IMG/VR virus record: IMGVR_UViG_3300047562_002936
Coordinates: 1 to 21,257 of that record
From: a virus
Length of the DNA: 21,257 nucleotides
Reading direction: 5' to 3' (one strand)
Part shown: in pieces, positions 12,501 to 18,773 of the stretch
Layout: the number at the start of each line of letters is the position of its first letter
Position numbering within the stretch: position 1 is the first letter of the stretch
Program-made: the position numbers and the translations under genes
The notes under the pieces: model-generated
Databases searched by the model: none
What the model was told of the DNA's origin: nothing
The model's input: only the letters and a program-made list of their open reading frames with translations

Positions 12501-15500
12501 TGCGTTAAAGTCTTGATTTGTTCTTGTAGATACTCCTACAATTCCAGATACATTTACAACTATTGGTTCATAATTGAATTGATGATATCCAGAACCTACA
12601 GAAGTTAAATCTACATATTGATTTGACTTAAAGTAAAAATCTACAGTTGTTGTAACTCCAACCACTGCAGAACCAACACCTACCGTAGAAGCAACACCTA
12701 CTTTAGATAACTTAAATGAGTCACTATCCAGTGCTGTGACGTAGTAAGATTGTCCATCAACCAAACCACCAACTACACTACCTGTAGTATTGTATACTAT
12801 TATTTCTCCAGTGCTGTAATTATGATTTTTGGCAAAAATTGTATTTGATGCTGTATTAATCCCAGATGATGGTATAGAAATCTTTCTATTCTTATATCCA
12901 CTTCCCTTGTCGTAGACATTTATGTAGGATATCTTCTTCTTAATATTTGAAGAAGCAAATCTATGAACTCCAGTTCCATATGAAGTAAGATTGATTGTGT
13001 TTATGCCAGCTGCTGCATCTTCATATGTTTTATGAAGTTTGACGGTAAAGGAATCTTGTACAGAAACATAATAAGAAGAATCTGTTGATATTCCCCCAAC
13101 TGCTTGCTGTCCATCTGGTTTGTAGATTATTCTTTCAGCATCCCTAAACTTATGATATGAAGAAAATCCAATTGTATCATTGGTTAAATCAACCAATCCA
13201 GAAGACTCGATTGCATTAAAAGACACTGAATGTTCAAAAGAGAATAACTCTGCCTTAGCTTTTGCTCCACTACCACCACCACCAGATATAGTTACGATAG
13301 GTTCGGAAATATAGTCAAATCCACCATCGATGATGTTAATTTTTTCTACTTGACCATGAACTTCACAATATCCAGTTGCTCCAGTTCCAACACTATCTGT
13401 TATTGATAAGGTTGGTGGATTTATTACATCATAGTTACTTCCTTCCGAAAGAACATTTATTTCTTCAAGTGGACCGTAGAAAATTTTATCCTTTGACTTA
13501 TAATTTAAAATTTCTACACCATTTACGAGAATTCCAATTTGTCCAAATTTAGTTTCGTGAGAATTATCTGTATTCTCTGGATTTTGTATTTTTCTTACTA
13601 ACTTTTGAGTGTCGAGAGTTTGATATGCAAATTCACTAAAAATTAACTGACTGTTTGTTACAGTTCCAGAAAGGTTTATATAATTTCCTTTGTAAATATT
13701 TTCTCTACTACGAGATAATTTAATGGTGAGTGGGTCAACTCTTTTTACATAATAAGTTCCTTCAGTTATGTTTAAAGAATTTGATTCCGATTCTGGTCTG
13801 TAAATTACAGAATCTCCAGTGTAGAAATAATGTCTTCCGATTGTTAAATTTTCACCACTGAATGTTCCAGAGAAAGTTATTTCTCTGTTTCTTATTCCAA
13901 GTGATTCTCCAAGATATGATGGAAGTGAAGGTGAAGTTACATAGTAAGAACCCAACTGGTCAGTGTAGACATTTTGAACATTAGTTGAGTAATTTGATGC
14001 TTCTGGGAAGTTTGTATAACTTCCTTTTGATAATACTTTTTGTATCTTATCTTTTTTAGTAATATCAATTATTCCTTGACCACTTACAGTAAAGGTTTTT
14101 TCATTTAAAACTGATAATATACTAGTATTAATATCAGTTCCATCACTGAGAATAAGTTTTACAGAGTCTCCTCTATAGAAATTGTGATTATCGTATACTC
14201 TTATCTGATAGGTAAAATTAGAAATATCAACTAAACTAATTGAATCTATATCATATTTCGATGCAACATTATAAATCCAATTATTCGATTTAATATCCGA
14301 AGAGTCTTCTCCTAAAGTTTTAATTACAATTTTATTTCCAGGATTGTAATATCTCGCACCATCATCAATTTTTAACTCAGATAATACACCAGTTACTCTA
14401 AGTTTTACTACATTATCTGTTCCAATTCCAGAATATCCATATGCATACGAATTAATTCTAACATTCTGACCAGATGATAAGTTTTGGGTTATTCCAGAAC
14501 ATCCATAAAACTGAGTATATGATTTTGATTCGTAAGAAATTGTTACTGAAGTTCCATTTTCCAAATCAGCAACGATTTCACCAGAACTCGGAAATCCAAC
14601 AGTTGAATCAACATCCAAAACTGTAGATCCAATTGAAGCCTCGGTTATTATTTTAGTCTGGGGATGAACAGAAAACTCACCAGAAACCGAACCCCTTACA
14701 CTAATATCTTTATTGTAATCATAATCTAAACTAATTACATGATATTCATTATCACCTCTGAATATTTTTTCAATCTTGTTTATTGATCCAAATGCTTGAT
14801 TGAAATTTTCATATTGGTCCTGATATAATGTTCTATTTTCCAAGTCCTCAGGATTACCCTCAAGTGCTTCAACAACTAAGTCTTTTGTGATTCTATACTG
14901 AGCATCTGAGGGAATAAACAGATAATCTCTTGGCTTAATGACTTCAACATCTTCACCATACAAGGCTCTAAAAAGAATCTCGAAAGATTGGTCTGTTCCT
15001 TTAGATGAATAAAAATCTTTAGACTGCTTTATAAACAGATTTGCATTTAAATCTGAATCAAATTCTCTATCTTCAAACCCAGGAACAAGTTGTCTCTTTA
15101 CCTTCTTATAAAACTCTTTTAAAAATAAAACACTCAGATTTAAAACCAAAGAATCTGTATCATGTTCTACGATTTCTGAGGTAGAAAATACTAAATGATC
15201 TGGTTTGTTTTTATCTTGATATGAAGTGACTCCACTAAATCCACGTACACATCCATTAAAAGCAGTTTCGGTCTTTGAAGTATATGTGATGATTTCCGAG
15301 TCAATCTGTATAATTCCATAGGAATCTGGAAATCCAGAAGTGGATACTACATTAATTGTATCATCGGAAAATCCTATAGATGAAGTTGTACTGGTAGAAT
15401 CGGTAAGATTTGTAAGTTGTTCTACTTTAATATACTTGTCAATATTTTGAAGAATATCAAGAACAGCACCTTGATTTTCTACAGATGTGTAATATTGGGA

Positions 15501-15593
15501 TAAAAACTCTCCGACTAATGGAAAATCTTCCCTAACGAAAGCTGGGAGTTGATTTTCAACAACTGAACTAATCTTGATTCGAGTGTCTACCAT
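3579..15593 (-). CDS. giant (4004 aa) gp7-like baseplate wedge protein built of beta repeats
   Basis: One uninterrupted frame lies between gp6 and gp8, exactly where T4 has gene 7. Residues about 16-57 and 150-245 resemble the C-terminal helical region of T4 gp7; the key match is DFYSSKGTDQSFEILFRALY (193-212), followed by GEDVEV. A small beta insertion (about 66-125, GFPDSYGIIQIDSEIITY then NGCVRGFSG) splits this match. The rest is Gly/Ser/Thr-rich beta sequence. It includes about six copies of an NH..TGD..VY...YYV..D..FKL module (near 586, 811, 921, 1668, 1833 and 2971). It also has GSGY-type repeats (755-780, 1038-1154, 3321-3404, 3731-3814) and a YHYH-like module (1190-1340, with GWAYDGNPIYGPYGYS). 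Further elements are a NHTAGFKKF motif near 2447, a duplicated block (2700-2775 and 2820-2900) and LIVFLNDILQVPG near 3540. The C-terminus ends PLKYLNYN. T4 gp7 is 1032 aa, so this is about four times larger. Being structural is near certain; gp7 identity is inferred from order and the N-terminal motif. The start is 4 bases after the gp6 stop, without a Shine-Dalgarno. Confidence 0.85.
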   Translation of the reverse strand: MVDTRIKISSVVENQLPAFVREDFPLVGEFLSQYYTSVENQGAVLDILQNIDKYIKVEQLTNLTDSTSTTSSIGFSDDTINVVSTSGFPDSYGIIQIDSEIITYTSKTETAFNGCVRGFSGVTSYQDKNKPDHLVFSTSEIVEHDTDSLVLNLSVLFLKEFYKKVKRQLVPGFEDREFDSDLNANLFIKQSKDFYSSKGTDQSFEILFRALYGEDVEVIKPRDYLFIPSDAQYRITKDLVVEALEGNPEDLENRTLYQDQYENFNQAFGSINKIEKIFRGDNEYHVISLDYDYNKDISVRGSVSGEFSVHPQTKIITEASIGSTVLDVDSTVGFPSSGEIVADLENGTSVTISYESKSYTQFYGCSGITQNLSSGQNVRINSYAYGYSGIGTDNVVKLRVTGVLSELKIDDGARYYNPGNKIVIKTLGEDSSDIKSNNWIYNVASKYDIDSISLVDISNFTYQIRVYDNHNFYRGDSVKLILSDGTDINTSILSVLNEKTFTVSGQGIIDITKKDKIQKVLSKGSYTNFPEASNYSTNVQNVYTDQLGSYYVTSPSLPSYLGESLGIRNREITFSGTFSGENLTIGRHYFYTGDSVIYRPESESNSLNITEGTYYVKRVDPLTIKLSRSRENIYKGNYINLSGTVTNSQLIFSEFAYQTLDTQKLVRKIQNPENTDNSHETKFGQIGILVNGVEILNYKSKDKIFYGPLEEINVLSEGSNYDVINPPTLSITDSVGTGATGYCEVHGQVEKINIIDGGFDYISEPIVTISGGGGSGAKAKAELFSFEHSVSFNAIESSGLVDLTNDTIGFSSYHKFRDAERIIYKPDGQQAVGGISTDSSYYVSVQDSFTVKLHKTYEDAAAGINTINLTSYGTGVHRFASSNIKKKISYINVYDKGSGYKNRKISIPSSGINTASNTIFAKNHNYSTGEIIVYNTTGSVVGGLVDGQSYYVTALDSDSFKLSKVGVASTVGVGSAVVGVTTTVDFYFKSNQYVDLTSVGSGYHQFNYEPIVVNVSGIVGVSTRTNQDFNAIAQPIVRGQIKSVFLESGGSNYGSEEVINFNRQPTFNLNSGTGAEVIPVISNGAISEVLVTNSGREYNSPPSFEIIGNGYGAELTPVIVNGSLSEVKVVYGGVGFETSRTIINVVPAGSGANLQSVPKTWTINLVERNLQSELISDDDGVIDNGINSDYGLQYTHLYAPRKLRQTITTKKLINGTTVFSPDLVIQNNREALSDSHSPIIGWAYDGNPIYGPYGYSTITGGSVKALESGYKVSVESGRPRTSLYPEGFFVEDYQYNASGDLDQYNGRFCVTPEYPNGVYAYFSTINGFSVESSGPLRNYRKPVFPYFIGNEFKSKPIDYNFSTSSNQDSVDLNQVDLLRNTTPYNLLNQRSGYDFIVDSNKIRKQTSVIRNTKKGSLDSIGIVTGGLDYKVNDVVIFNNQGTGGQGASVKVSSVKGKLVNQISVNSTSLSNVEFVPLTGNSSFVAFSTSTHNLLNLDLVKISGISTFGTELNGFYNIGVRSDNFSLNSGIGSTSVTGIVTYFSVSGQLNYPFIRENDVFEIDSEKVKVLNIDQPSGRIRVLREYDGTVGSSHTVASILYEQSRKFTFTVGLTTTLFPYKYNTQIYFNPVESVGLGTTSGVGIGSTLSFSNPGVGVSSLFIPTRSIYLPNHNLNTGDKLVYSSGGDTAISVSTDGSSSFQLTENQIVYAARITNDLIGIATNRVGLGSTGNFVGINSSVFTDILYFTNEGTGVIHSFQTSYDDVITGKVNKNLVTVSTASTHGLNVKDSVSVDCSSGISTTYTLKYNEYNRRLVVNPKDFLSGDVNTSTDSITLTSHGYTNGQKVIHTSSSPSGGLVNNGIYYIVVIDDNTFKLAETYYNATLRIPVVIDLTSASSGTLSLVNPPIVATKNQSIIFDLSDNSLSYLKNSIRYPAFDFNLYSDENLKNIFETSGFGGFEISRSGTIGVSTTAKLTLSVSNNIPSVIYYGLEPVNIDENDQENLQIIVDNENVQSNNRIDVVDSSYSGIYSISGITTNTFSYNIPIQPERSSYLSTEAKLSYTTNSLSAFGEINDFNIISGGKMYDSLPGISSVYSSTGSGTLLVPSSDSIGNILSTEIEDIGFEYSADKTLRPTAKLPQILKVSTLSTFKNIGISSVGKNYTISPNLIVIDSVTNEVIDDVNLSYNIGDSAVTILKNTKGINNKTPLIIPTNNSNGIGINSITFNSVTKNVTVGLAVSYSNISDYPFAVGDKVLIENTSVGTATTLRGYNSSAYDYALFTLTSIDPNIGGANGTITYNLSEYLDENEDPGTFSLTYSSGRVTPEKFFPIFDITLEKNQFFNDELVSSNGAIGTINEWDSLNEILKVLSEDTFEQSQKITASSSGSQAIISFVEEYNALYNTSASSIVRKGWETERGFLNNNFQRIHDSDYYQYFSYSIKSKVELEKWDDVVDATNHTAGFKKFSDLVVESSGQDFTGISTEQNLGDFSGIADLVSLTGFNCVSDFDLATERTLTIDSNVVSDEIVLGSTTLQDYFESIGNRVLLIDDISEEFNSNPRSTPFSVVDRFRLDSGRIRKFITYVKDRRFTAERQLYLVSILHNDSSVYINQYGRIQTVNNMGSFDVSISGDEGNLLFYPVDYEVNNFDVSYVSYNLEDAIAGVGTTTLGDVVDIQTSNQIIPSGTTGETTLVGIASTYTSSKVLVSIAATDDSYYEFDEISIVHDGTNIEIIDYGQLTDDSSSSYSIVGLGTYGAAFSGSNVNLNFTPYVGVGVSYVINTLRVSIGDTSSTGIGTQVLNTGLLESSYTSIASSTSPVQNTVFEYNNSNYNASYYIVSVNDMTNNATQMSEVVVVDDGTQASIVEFGEIFTQSGLGTVGAGITGSNVQLYFTPVANIDVEVRVFQNAMRVVDTDLSDTVIDLESGSIDTGHGEYRGTFTDVRRQFNLTHKQLPIFERNFEGNNSSIVNVSEDTIRIPGHFFVTGEELVYSNAGAGTTQSIGIASTSFVGIGTTDKLPSSVYAIKVDDLNIKLASSAENALKTLPIALDITSVGIGTLHTFTAKNQNAKTLISIDNVIQSPVVSTAVTTSNDLEILTIDDTISLVGITSIFGGDLLKINDEIVRVNSVGFGSTNVLLVERSWMGTGLATHAQYSLVTKVNGNYNIVDNTINFITAPYGPVPIGTSSNTPNQRDWTGITTHSTFSGRTFIRSGVENSTSETYSKNYIFDDISQSFTGIRTEFTLKSNSTDISGISTGNAIILINEIFQVPRQKNISSTVEDQSNYTLVESVGITSVQFTGTATSALYDVNSSNVPVGGIIVSVGSTSGFGYQPLVAAGGTAVVSASGTIQSISIGNSGSGYREGVQTVVNVGVATSSTGTPNIEFIGTAAISGGNIVSVAITNPGVGYTSTNPPIVVFDEPLSYNDIPLIYSSSSVSGFGTEATVDIVVGQGSSVIDFEIKNLGYGYGQGEVLTVSIGGTVGIPTNTSLSFSEFQISIERTDSDSFSGWTIGDLEVFDPIDSLFDGIRVSFPLFFNGEQKSIKAKPGSSIDVQSTLIVFLNDILQVPGQGYIFNGGSNITFTEAPKVGDTCKIVFYKGTGDVDVREVDILETIKIGDLVRLDSEQLSLKQNDRIVTEVVSVDTINTNVYPGPGITQNSNLERPLIWCRQTEDLFIDGKEVSKDRTIYEPLIQPSTNIIQSVGVGSTVIFVESLKTFFDSEKENVTEAFRTKIEIISQDTIVSAAATALVSAAGTISSVIISNGGVGYSTNPEVTISNPVGLGSTQRATASANISVGGTVSSISVSSPGTGYTNTNPPVVLIEEPSPTTEEISNVNYSGDFGIVSGISTVSVGVASTGLVFDLIIPENSFLRDSTIVGTGITVSGIQTGYYFVVFNSNVGNGLTSLYSNGSNLSIGSSYIDNVYEVAAVSIAQTDAVGIGLTYVAQVTVSVSDYNGLSGIGYSSFFGEYSWGRIESDSRATPKSFTLSNNGLVGISTAPIVRRVNPLKYLNYN

Positions 15594-15597
15594 GTCT

Positions 15598-17511
15598 TTA
15601 TTGTCTTATACGGCTTCCGTTTGTGTAACTTGTTGTTGGGTCATAGTATGAACCAGAGATATCGGAACCTGAGGAAATTTCATCCGACTTCATATTTAAA
15701 ATACTCTTACTAATATCTAGTTGCAAATAAAGATCCTGTTTTCCAATAACATCATTTGAGATTGGAATTGCAGAAATTTCAATTATTGGATTTCCATTAT
15801 TGTTTTTGGAAGTTCCAACTATATTAATTGGGTTTAAAATAATTTCTCCTTTTTCATAACTTATAGTTCCAACTGACCTTCTTTTAATAGTTGGTGTATC
15901 TGAATTTGGGTCTGAGAATAGGAAAATGGTTCCAGTTAAACCGTCTGTATTTGGCAAATCTCCGAGATATACTGTGCCATCAATTCCACTGACGGTAAAT
16001 CCTGAAGACTTTATATTATATCCTTCAACACTCTTTATATAAAAACCATTTCCATAACAAATTTCATATTCAGCTAACTGATTTAATATTACACCTAAAT
16101 CTCTTCTGATTTGAACTTTAGTAATATTTGATGTGATAGATTCGTGACTATCATCTACAATTTTTTGGAATTTGCTATATTTAAACTTTGCACCATATCT
16201 GTTCAGTTCTGACGAATCTGCATATGAGTTTATGTTAGAAGAAACTATACTCTTTACAAAGTCCGCATCTGGTGCCAAGTTGGTATTGTAATATGCTGTG
16301 GTATCAACTTCCACATAAATGTACTTCAAGTCTATAATTTCGGGAACAATTCCAGCAACACTATAATTTCTTAATTTATTTTTTAAATTATCCTTGATGC
16401 TGTTAGGAACAAATTGTCCATTATAAGGTTTTATGCTAATAAAAACTCTTCCGTATTGTGGTGGAGATAAAGTCTCACCTCCATATACTGAAACGGATTG
16501 AGTTTCGGGATAAATTTGAGGAACTATTGTCTCATAGTCTGCTGCAGTAACTGCTCTATTCTGAGATGCATAAATTCTTGGCGCATAATTTTTAATAGAG
16601 TCTACTGATTCAATCTCTTTTCCACCTTCCGATGCTATATTTGTGGTAATGAGTGAAATTCCATTTGTTACCGAAATTCCGTTATTATCAAGCAATCTTC
16701 CATTAAAGGTAAAAGAAGATAATCCATTCGCAGACTCACCACTGGTTACAATGTATGAAGCTTCGATATAATTTAATGCTTGTAATTTCTCACCAAAAAT
16801 ACCATCACCAAAAATAAGTTCATATCTTTGATCTTCAACCTCTTGTATAAAGAATACTCTAGATGATGAAGTAACAGAGAATAAACTATTCGACTGTACA
16901 AATTTTCTTGAATTTGTACTTGATTCAGTATCTCTTACAATAACATTAATTGAAGAACTATCAATATTTGGATTATTTAAGATATATTTCTGAGGTGGTG
17001 CTGGATTTTCTGATTGTACAGTAAAATTGTCAACAACATAAGTTCCTTCATATACTGATATATTATCAAAAAATGCAATTCCATTTACAACTGGAACAGT
17101 AATATTACTTGGAACTGTAAATGTATAACTTTCTCCACCAAATGCTGCTGTTGTCGCAACAACTCCCTTCTGAAGAGTTAATGTAATTGGGTTAGTTTGA
17201 AATCCTGTAGTATCTACGAAAAAAGAAATATTTGCTTTTGCTGCTGTTCTAGACCTTGGAACATATCCAATGTTTCTTGCAAGAGAAACTACGTTTTCTC
17301 TTAATGTCGCACTATCAATAAAAACCTCATTGCTAACCATGTTAGCATTATATGAGGAAATATATGTATTATATGCTAAAGTGTCTATGAGAACGGATAA
17401 GTTAGACCCCTCAAAATCGTAGTCAGTAAAATTTGAATTCGATCTAAGGTAATCCTTAATCGAAGTTTTTATCTGGTCGAAGTCTAAATTCGTAAAATTA
17501 ACTAATGGCAT
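15598..17511 (-). CDS. gp6: baseplate wedge protein gp6 (baseplate J-like)
   Basis: This is the homologue of T4 gp6, which forms the inner ring of the baseplate wedge (637 aa here, about 660 in T4). The N-terminus shows the conserved gp6 signature: NFTNLDFDQIKTSIKDYLRS, DYDFEGSNLSVLIDTLAYNT, then VFIDSATLRENVVSLARNIG (within residues 5-83). The central part has the IFGDGIFGEKL loop near 232. The baseplate-J-type motif SQNRAVTAADYETIVPQIYP lies near 320, followed by YGRVFISIKP. The start ATG overlaps the gp25 stop by one base (TAATG), so translation is probably coupled, which fits the missing Shine-Dalgarno. Order gp25-gp6-(gp7)-gp8 matches T4-like phages. No anomaly in length or frame. Identification is very secure. 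Confidence 0.97.
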   Translation of the reverse strand: MPLVNFTNLDFDQIKTSIKDYLRSNSNFTDYDFEGSNLSVLIDTLAYNTYISSYNANMVSNEVFIDSATLRENVVSLARNIGYVPRSRTAAKANISFFVDTTGFQTNPITLTLQKGVVATTAAFGGESYTFTVPSNITVPVVNGIAFFDNISVYEGTYVVDNFTVQSENPAPPQKYILNNPNIDSSSINVIVRDTESSTNSRKFVQSNSLFSVTSSSRVFFIQEVEDQRYELIFGDGIFGEKLQALNYIEASYIVTSGESANGLSSFTFNGRLLDNNGISVTNGISLITTNIASEGGKEIESVDSIKNYAPRIYASQNRAVTAADYETIVPQIYPETQSVSVYGGETLSPPQYGRVFISIKPYNGQFVPNSIKDNLKNKLRNYSVAGIVPEIIDLKYIYVEVDTTAYYNTNLAPDADFVKSIVSSNINSYADSSELNRYGAKFKYSKFQKIVDDSHESITSNITKVQIRRDLGVILNQLAEYEICYGNGFYIKSVEGYNIKSSGFTVSGIDGTVYLGDLPNTDGLTGTIFLFSDPNSDTPTIKRRSVGTISYEKGEIILNPINIVGTSKNNNGNPIIEISAIPISNDVIGKQDLYLQLDISKSILNMKSDEISSGSDISGSYYDPTTSYTNGSRIRQ

Positions 17512-17912
17512 TATCGTGTTGGCTGTAATGCGAATGATAACTGTTGTGGTAATGCATCAATACCAACAATATAATAATTGATGGTTACATTAAATTCATT
17601 ATTATCATAGTTTGCTGCAACTTTTACATCAATTAATTCAACTCTTGGTTCATAGTTATTAATGGTATTTTCAATCTCATCTCTAATAATAGATGCTGAA
17701 ATATCATCAATGTTCTCAAATAATGATCTAGAAACTCTAGAACCAAGATTTTCATTAAAAAATCTTTCACCTGGAAGGGTAAACACAAGATTTCTTACTG
17801 ATCTAGCTATTGCTGTCTCATTTTTAATCGCAATCATGTCAGAATTCAGAGGATTAATCTGAAATGACATGCTGAGATCTTTAAATTCTTTGCTTACCCG
17901 TTGTACAGGCAT
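17511..17912 (-). CDS. gp25: baseplate wedge protein gp25 (lysozyme-like/TssE fold)
   Basis: This is the homologue of T4 gp25 (133 aa here, 132 in T4), the small wedge protein that links the gp6 ring to the sheath and is related to TssE of type VI secretion. Visible hallmarks are NLVFTLPGERFFNENLGSRV (residues 41-60), SRSLFENID, and the conserved EPR motif in NNYEPRVELIDV (85-96), which in this family contacts the core bundle. Despite the historical lysozyme label, it is a structural protein. It begins the late baseplate block: a GATAAATA late-promoter motif lies about 22 bases upstream, and no Shine-Dalgarno is visible. Its stop overlaps the gp6 start by one base. Very secure. Confidence 0.97.
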   Translation of the reverse strand: MPVQRVSKEFKDLSMSFQINPLNSDMIAIKNETAIARSVRNLVFTLPGERFFNENLGSRVSRSLFENIDDISASIIRDEIENTINNYEPRVELIDVKVAANYDNNEFNVTINYYIVGIDALPQQLSFALQPTR

Positions 17913-17932
17913 GTAAAAGTGATAAATCTATC

Positions 17933-18100
17933 TTATTTATCAGTGTTTTTGAATTCGTAAAGAGGTTCCGTTCCATATTCCCAGTCATCATAATCATCAT
18001 CATTACGAATTTTTTCATGAATTTCGTTTTGATGGAAAAAATCATGCTTTTTCGGTGTCAAATCATCATTATTGATTTCTCTAAGTAGTCTCTGGTCCAT
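17933..18100 (-). CDS. small acidic protein of unknown function, 55 aa
   Basis: A 55-aa frame not recognised as a known family. It begins MDQRLLREINNDDLTPKKHD and has an unusually acidic, aromatic C-terminal half (RNDDDYDDWEYGTEPLYEF). Support for it being real is a clear Shine-Dalgarno (GGAG, 6 bases before ATG 18100), a perfect 6-bp stem-loop directly upstream of that site, and the exact fill of the gap between the 205-aa gene and gp25. Its TAA lies in the late-promoter motif that serves gp25. There is no signal peptide, membrane segment or cysteine. No function can be assigned. Confidence 0.75.
   Translation of the reverse strand: MDQRLLREINNDDLTPKKHDFFHQNEIHEKIRNDDDYDDWEYGTEPLYEFKNTDK
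17934..17941 (-). promoter_or_regulatory. T4-type late promoter element (GATAAATA) before gp25
   Basis: The minus strand reads GATAAATAAG, matching the T4 late -10 element TATAAATA at 7 of 8 bases; NATAAATA elements are known in T4-like cyanophages. It lies about 22 bases upstream of the gp25 ATG, placing a start site near 17925, at the boundary between the accessory cassette and the baseplate block. It overlaps the stop codon of the 55-aa gene. Late phage factors (gp55/gp33/gp45 type) would be needed; none are in this window. Confidence 0.5.
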
Positions 18101-18109
18101 TTTTAGCTC

Positions 18110-18127
18110 CTGATTGGTTAAAATCAG
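18110..18127 (-). promoter_or_regulatory. stem-loop abutting the ribosome-binding site of the 55-aa gene
   Basis: CTGATT-TTAACC-AATCAG is a perfect 6-bp inverted repeat with a 6-base loop. The GGAG Shine-Dalgarno begins within its last base (AATCAGGAGCTAAAAATG). It lies in the 33-base gap between the 205-aa gene and the 55-aa gene. It could tune initiation or protect a processed 3' end. There is no following U tract, so it does not look like an intrinsic terminator. Confidence 0.4.
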
Positions 18128-18133
18128 AACTTT

Positions 18134-18751
18134 TTACGGGGTTGCTATCCCGTTATCGATGTAAAATCCTTTTCTTAGATAGTCTTCATCCTCTATAAAC
18201 ACTAAATTTTCTATTTTTTCTATATTTTGGTCTTTCCAAACGGGAATTGCAACACTATTTCCATATCTAAAGTCTGGATTTCTTCTAAAATGCACTTCAA
18301 TTAAGTGATTTCCAATAAATTCACAATTAATCCACTCATAATTCCCTTTTAGACTATTTAATAGAGGTGGAAAATCTACTTCACAATCAACTTTAGTCCA
18401 CTTTTTCCATCTGTAAAGAGGATCATATTCATCTCTTTCACCCAGAACAACTAACTTCGACTTTTTATTCTGGTAATCAACACTATAATGCTCCCCCTCA
18501 AAGACTTCACACCAAAATTCAGCTGGATGAAAGTGGTCAGTGTACTTATAAATCATCTCCTTACGAGAAAATCGTCCCATACCAAGTAAATTAATACTCG
18601 GTCGGACGATATAATATCCTGAATAAGGAACAGGCACCCCTGTAGGACCACAGAGATGCCTTAGACGATGATTTAGAAGTAGTTTATTATAAACCCATAA
18701 GTCATCTGGATGTATCGAATTCCACTCTTGACCAGAATCAAAATAATACAT
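18134..18751 (-). CDS. conserved phage protein with ATP-grasp-like motifs, 205 aa
   Basis: Not firmly recognised, but three blocks occur in the order seen in ATP-grasp enzymes. YYIVRPSINLLGMGRFS (residues 46-62) resembles the nucleotide-binding strand with Arg-Pro. FWCEVFEGEHYSVDY (79-93) resembles the E..ieG.E.sVd strand. HLIEVHFRRNPDF (149-161) resembles the metal-binding iEiN.R region, with His in place of the usual Asn. At 205 aa it is shorter than typical ATP-grasp proteins (about 300 aa), so it would be a minimal or divergent form. There is no signal peptide or membrane segment. It lies between a 46-aa basic protein and the 55-aa acidic one, downstream of a glycosyltransferase, which suggests a ligase or modification role. 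Start chosen at 18751, 22 bases after the preceding stop; no Shine-Dalgarno seen. That it is a gene is certain; the function is a hypothesis. Confidence 0.85.
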   Translation of the reverse strand: MYYFDSGQEWNSIHPDDLWVYNKLLLNHRLRHLCGPTGVPVPYSGYYIVRPSINLLGMGRFSRKEMIYKYTDHFHPAEFWCEVFEGEHYSVDYQNKKSKLVVLGERDEYDPLYRWKKWTKVDCEVDFPPLLNSLKGNYEWINCEFIGNHLIEVHFRRNPDFRYGNSVAIPVWKDQNIEKIENLVFIEDEDYLRKGFYIDNGIATP

Positions 18752-18773
18752 TCAAGACTTATAACTCTATGAA

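Noticed and set aside
3579-15593. Giant frame as an assembly artefact or several fused genes
   Set aside because: It is open for 12 kb without a stop, has consistent codon use and repeat style throughout, and fits exactly between the gp6 stop and gp8 start.
17511-17912. gp25 as an active lysozyme
   Set aside because: The family name is historical; the EPR-motif wedge protein is structural and no lysozyme catalytic motif is evident.
18134-18152. ACGGGATAGCAACCCCGT inverted repeat at the 3' end of the 205-aa gene as a terminator
   Set aside because: It lies in coding sequence and is followed by A-rich, not U-rich, sequence on the transcribed strand.
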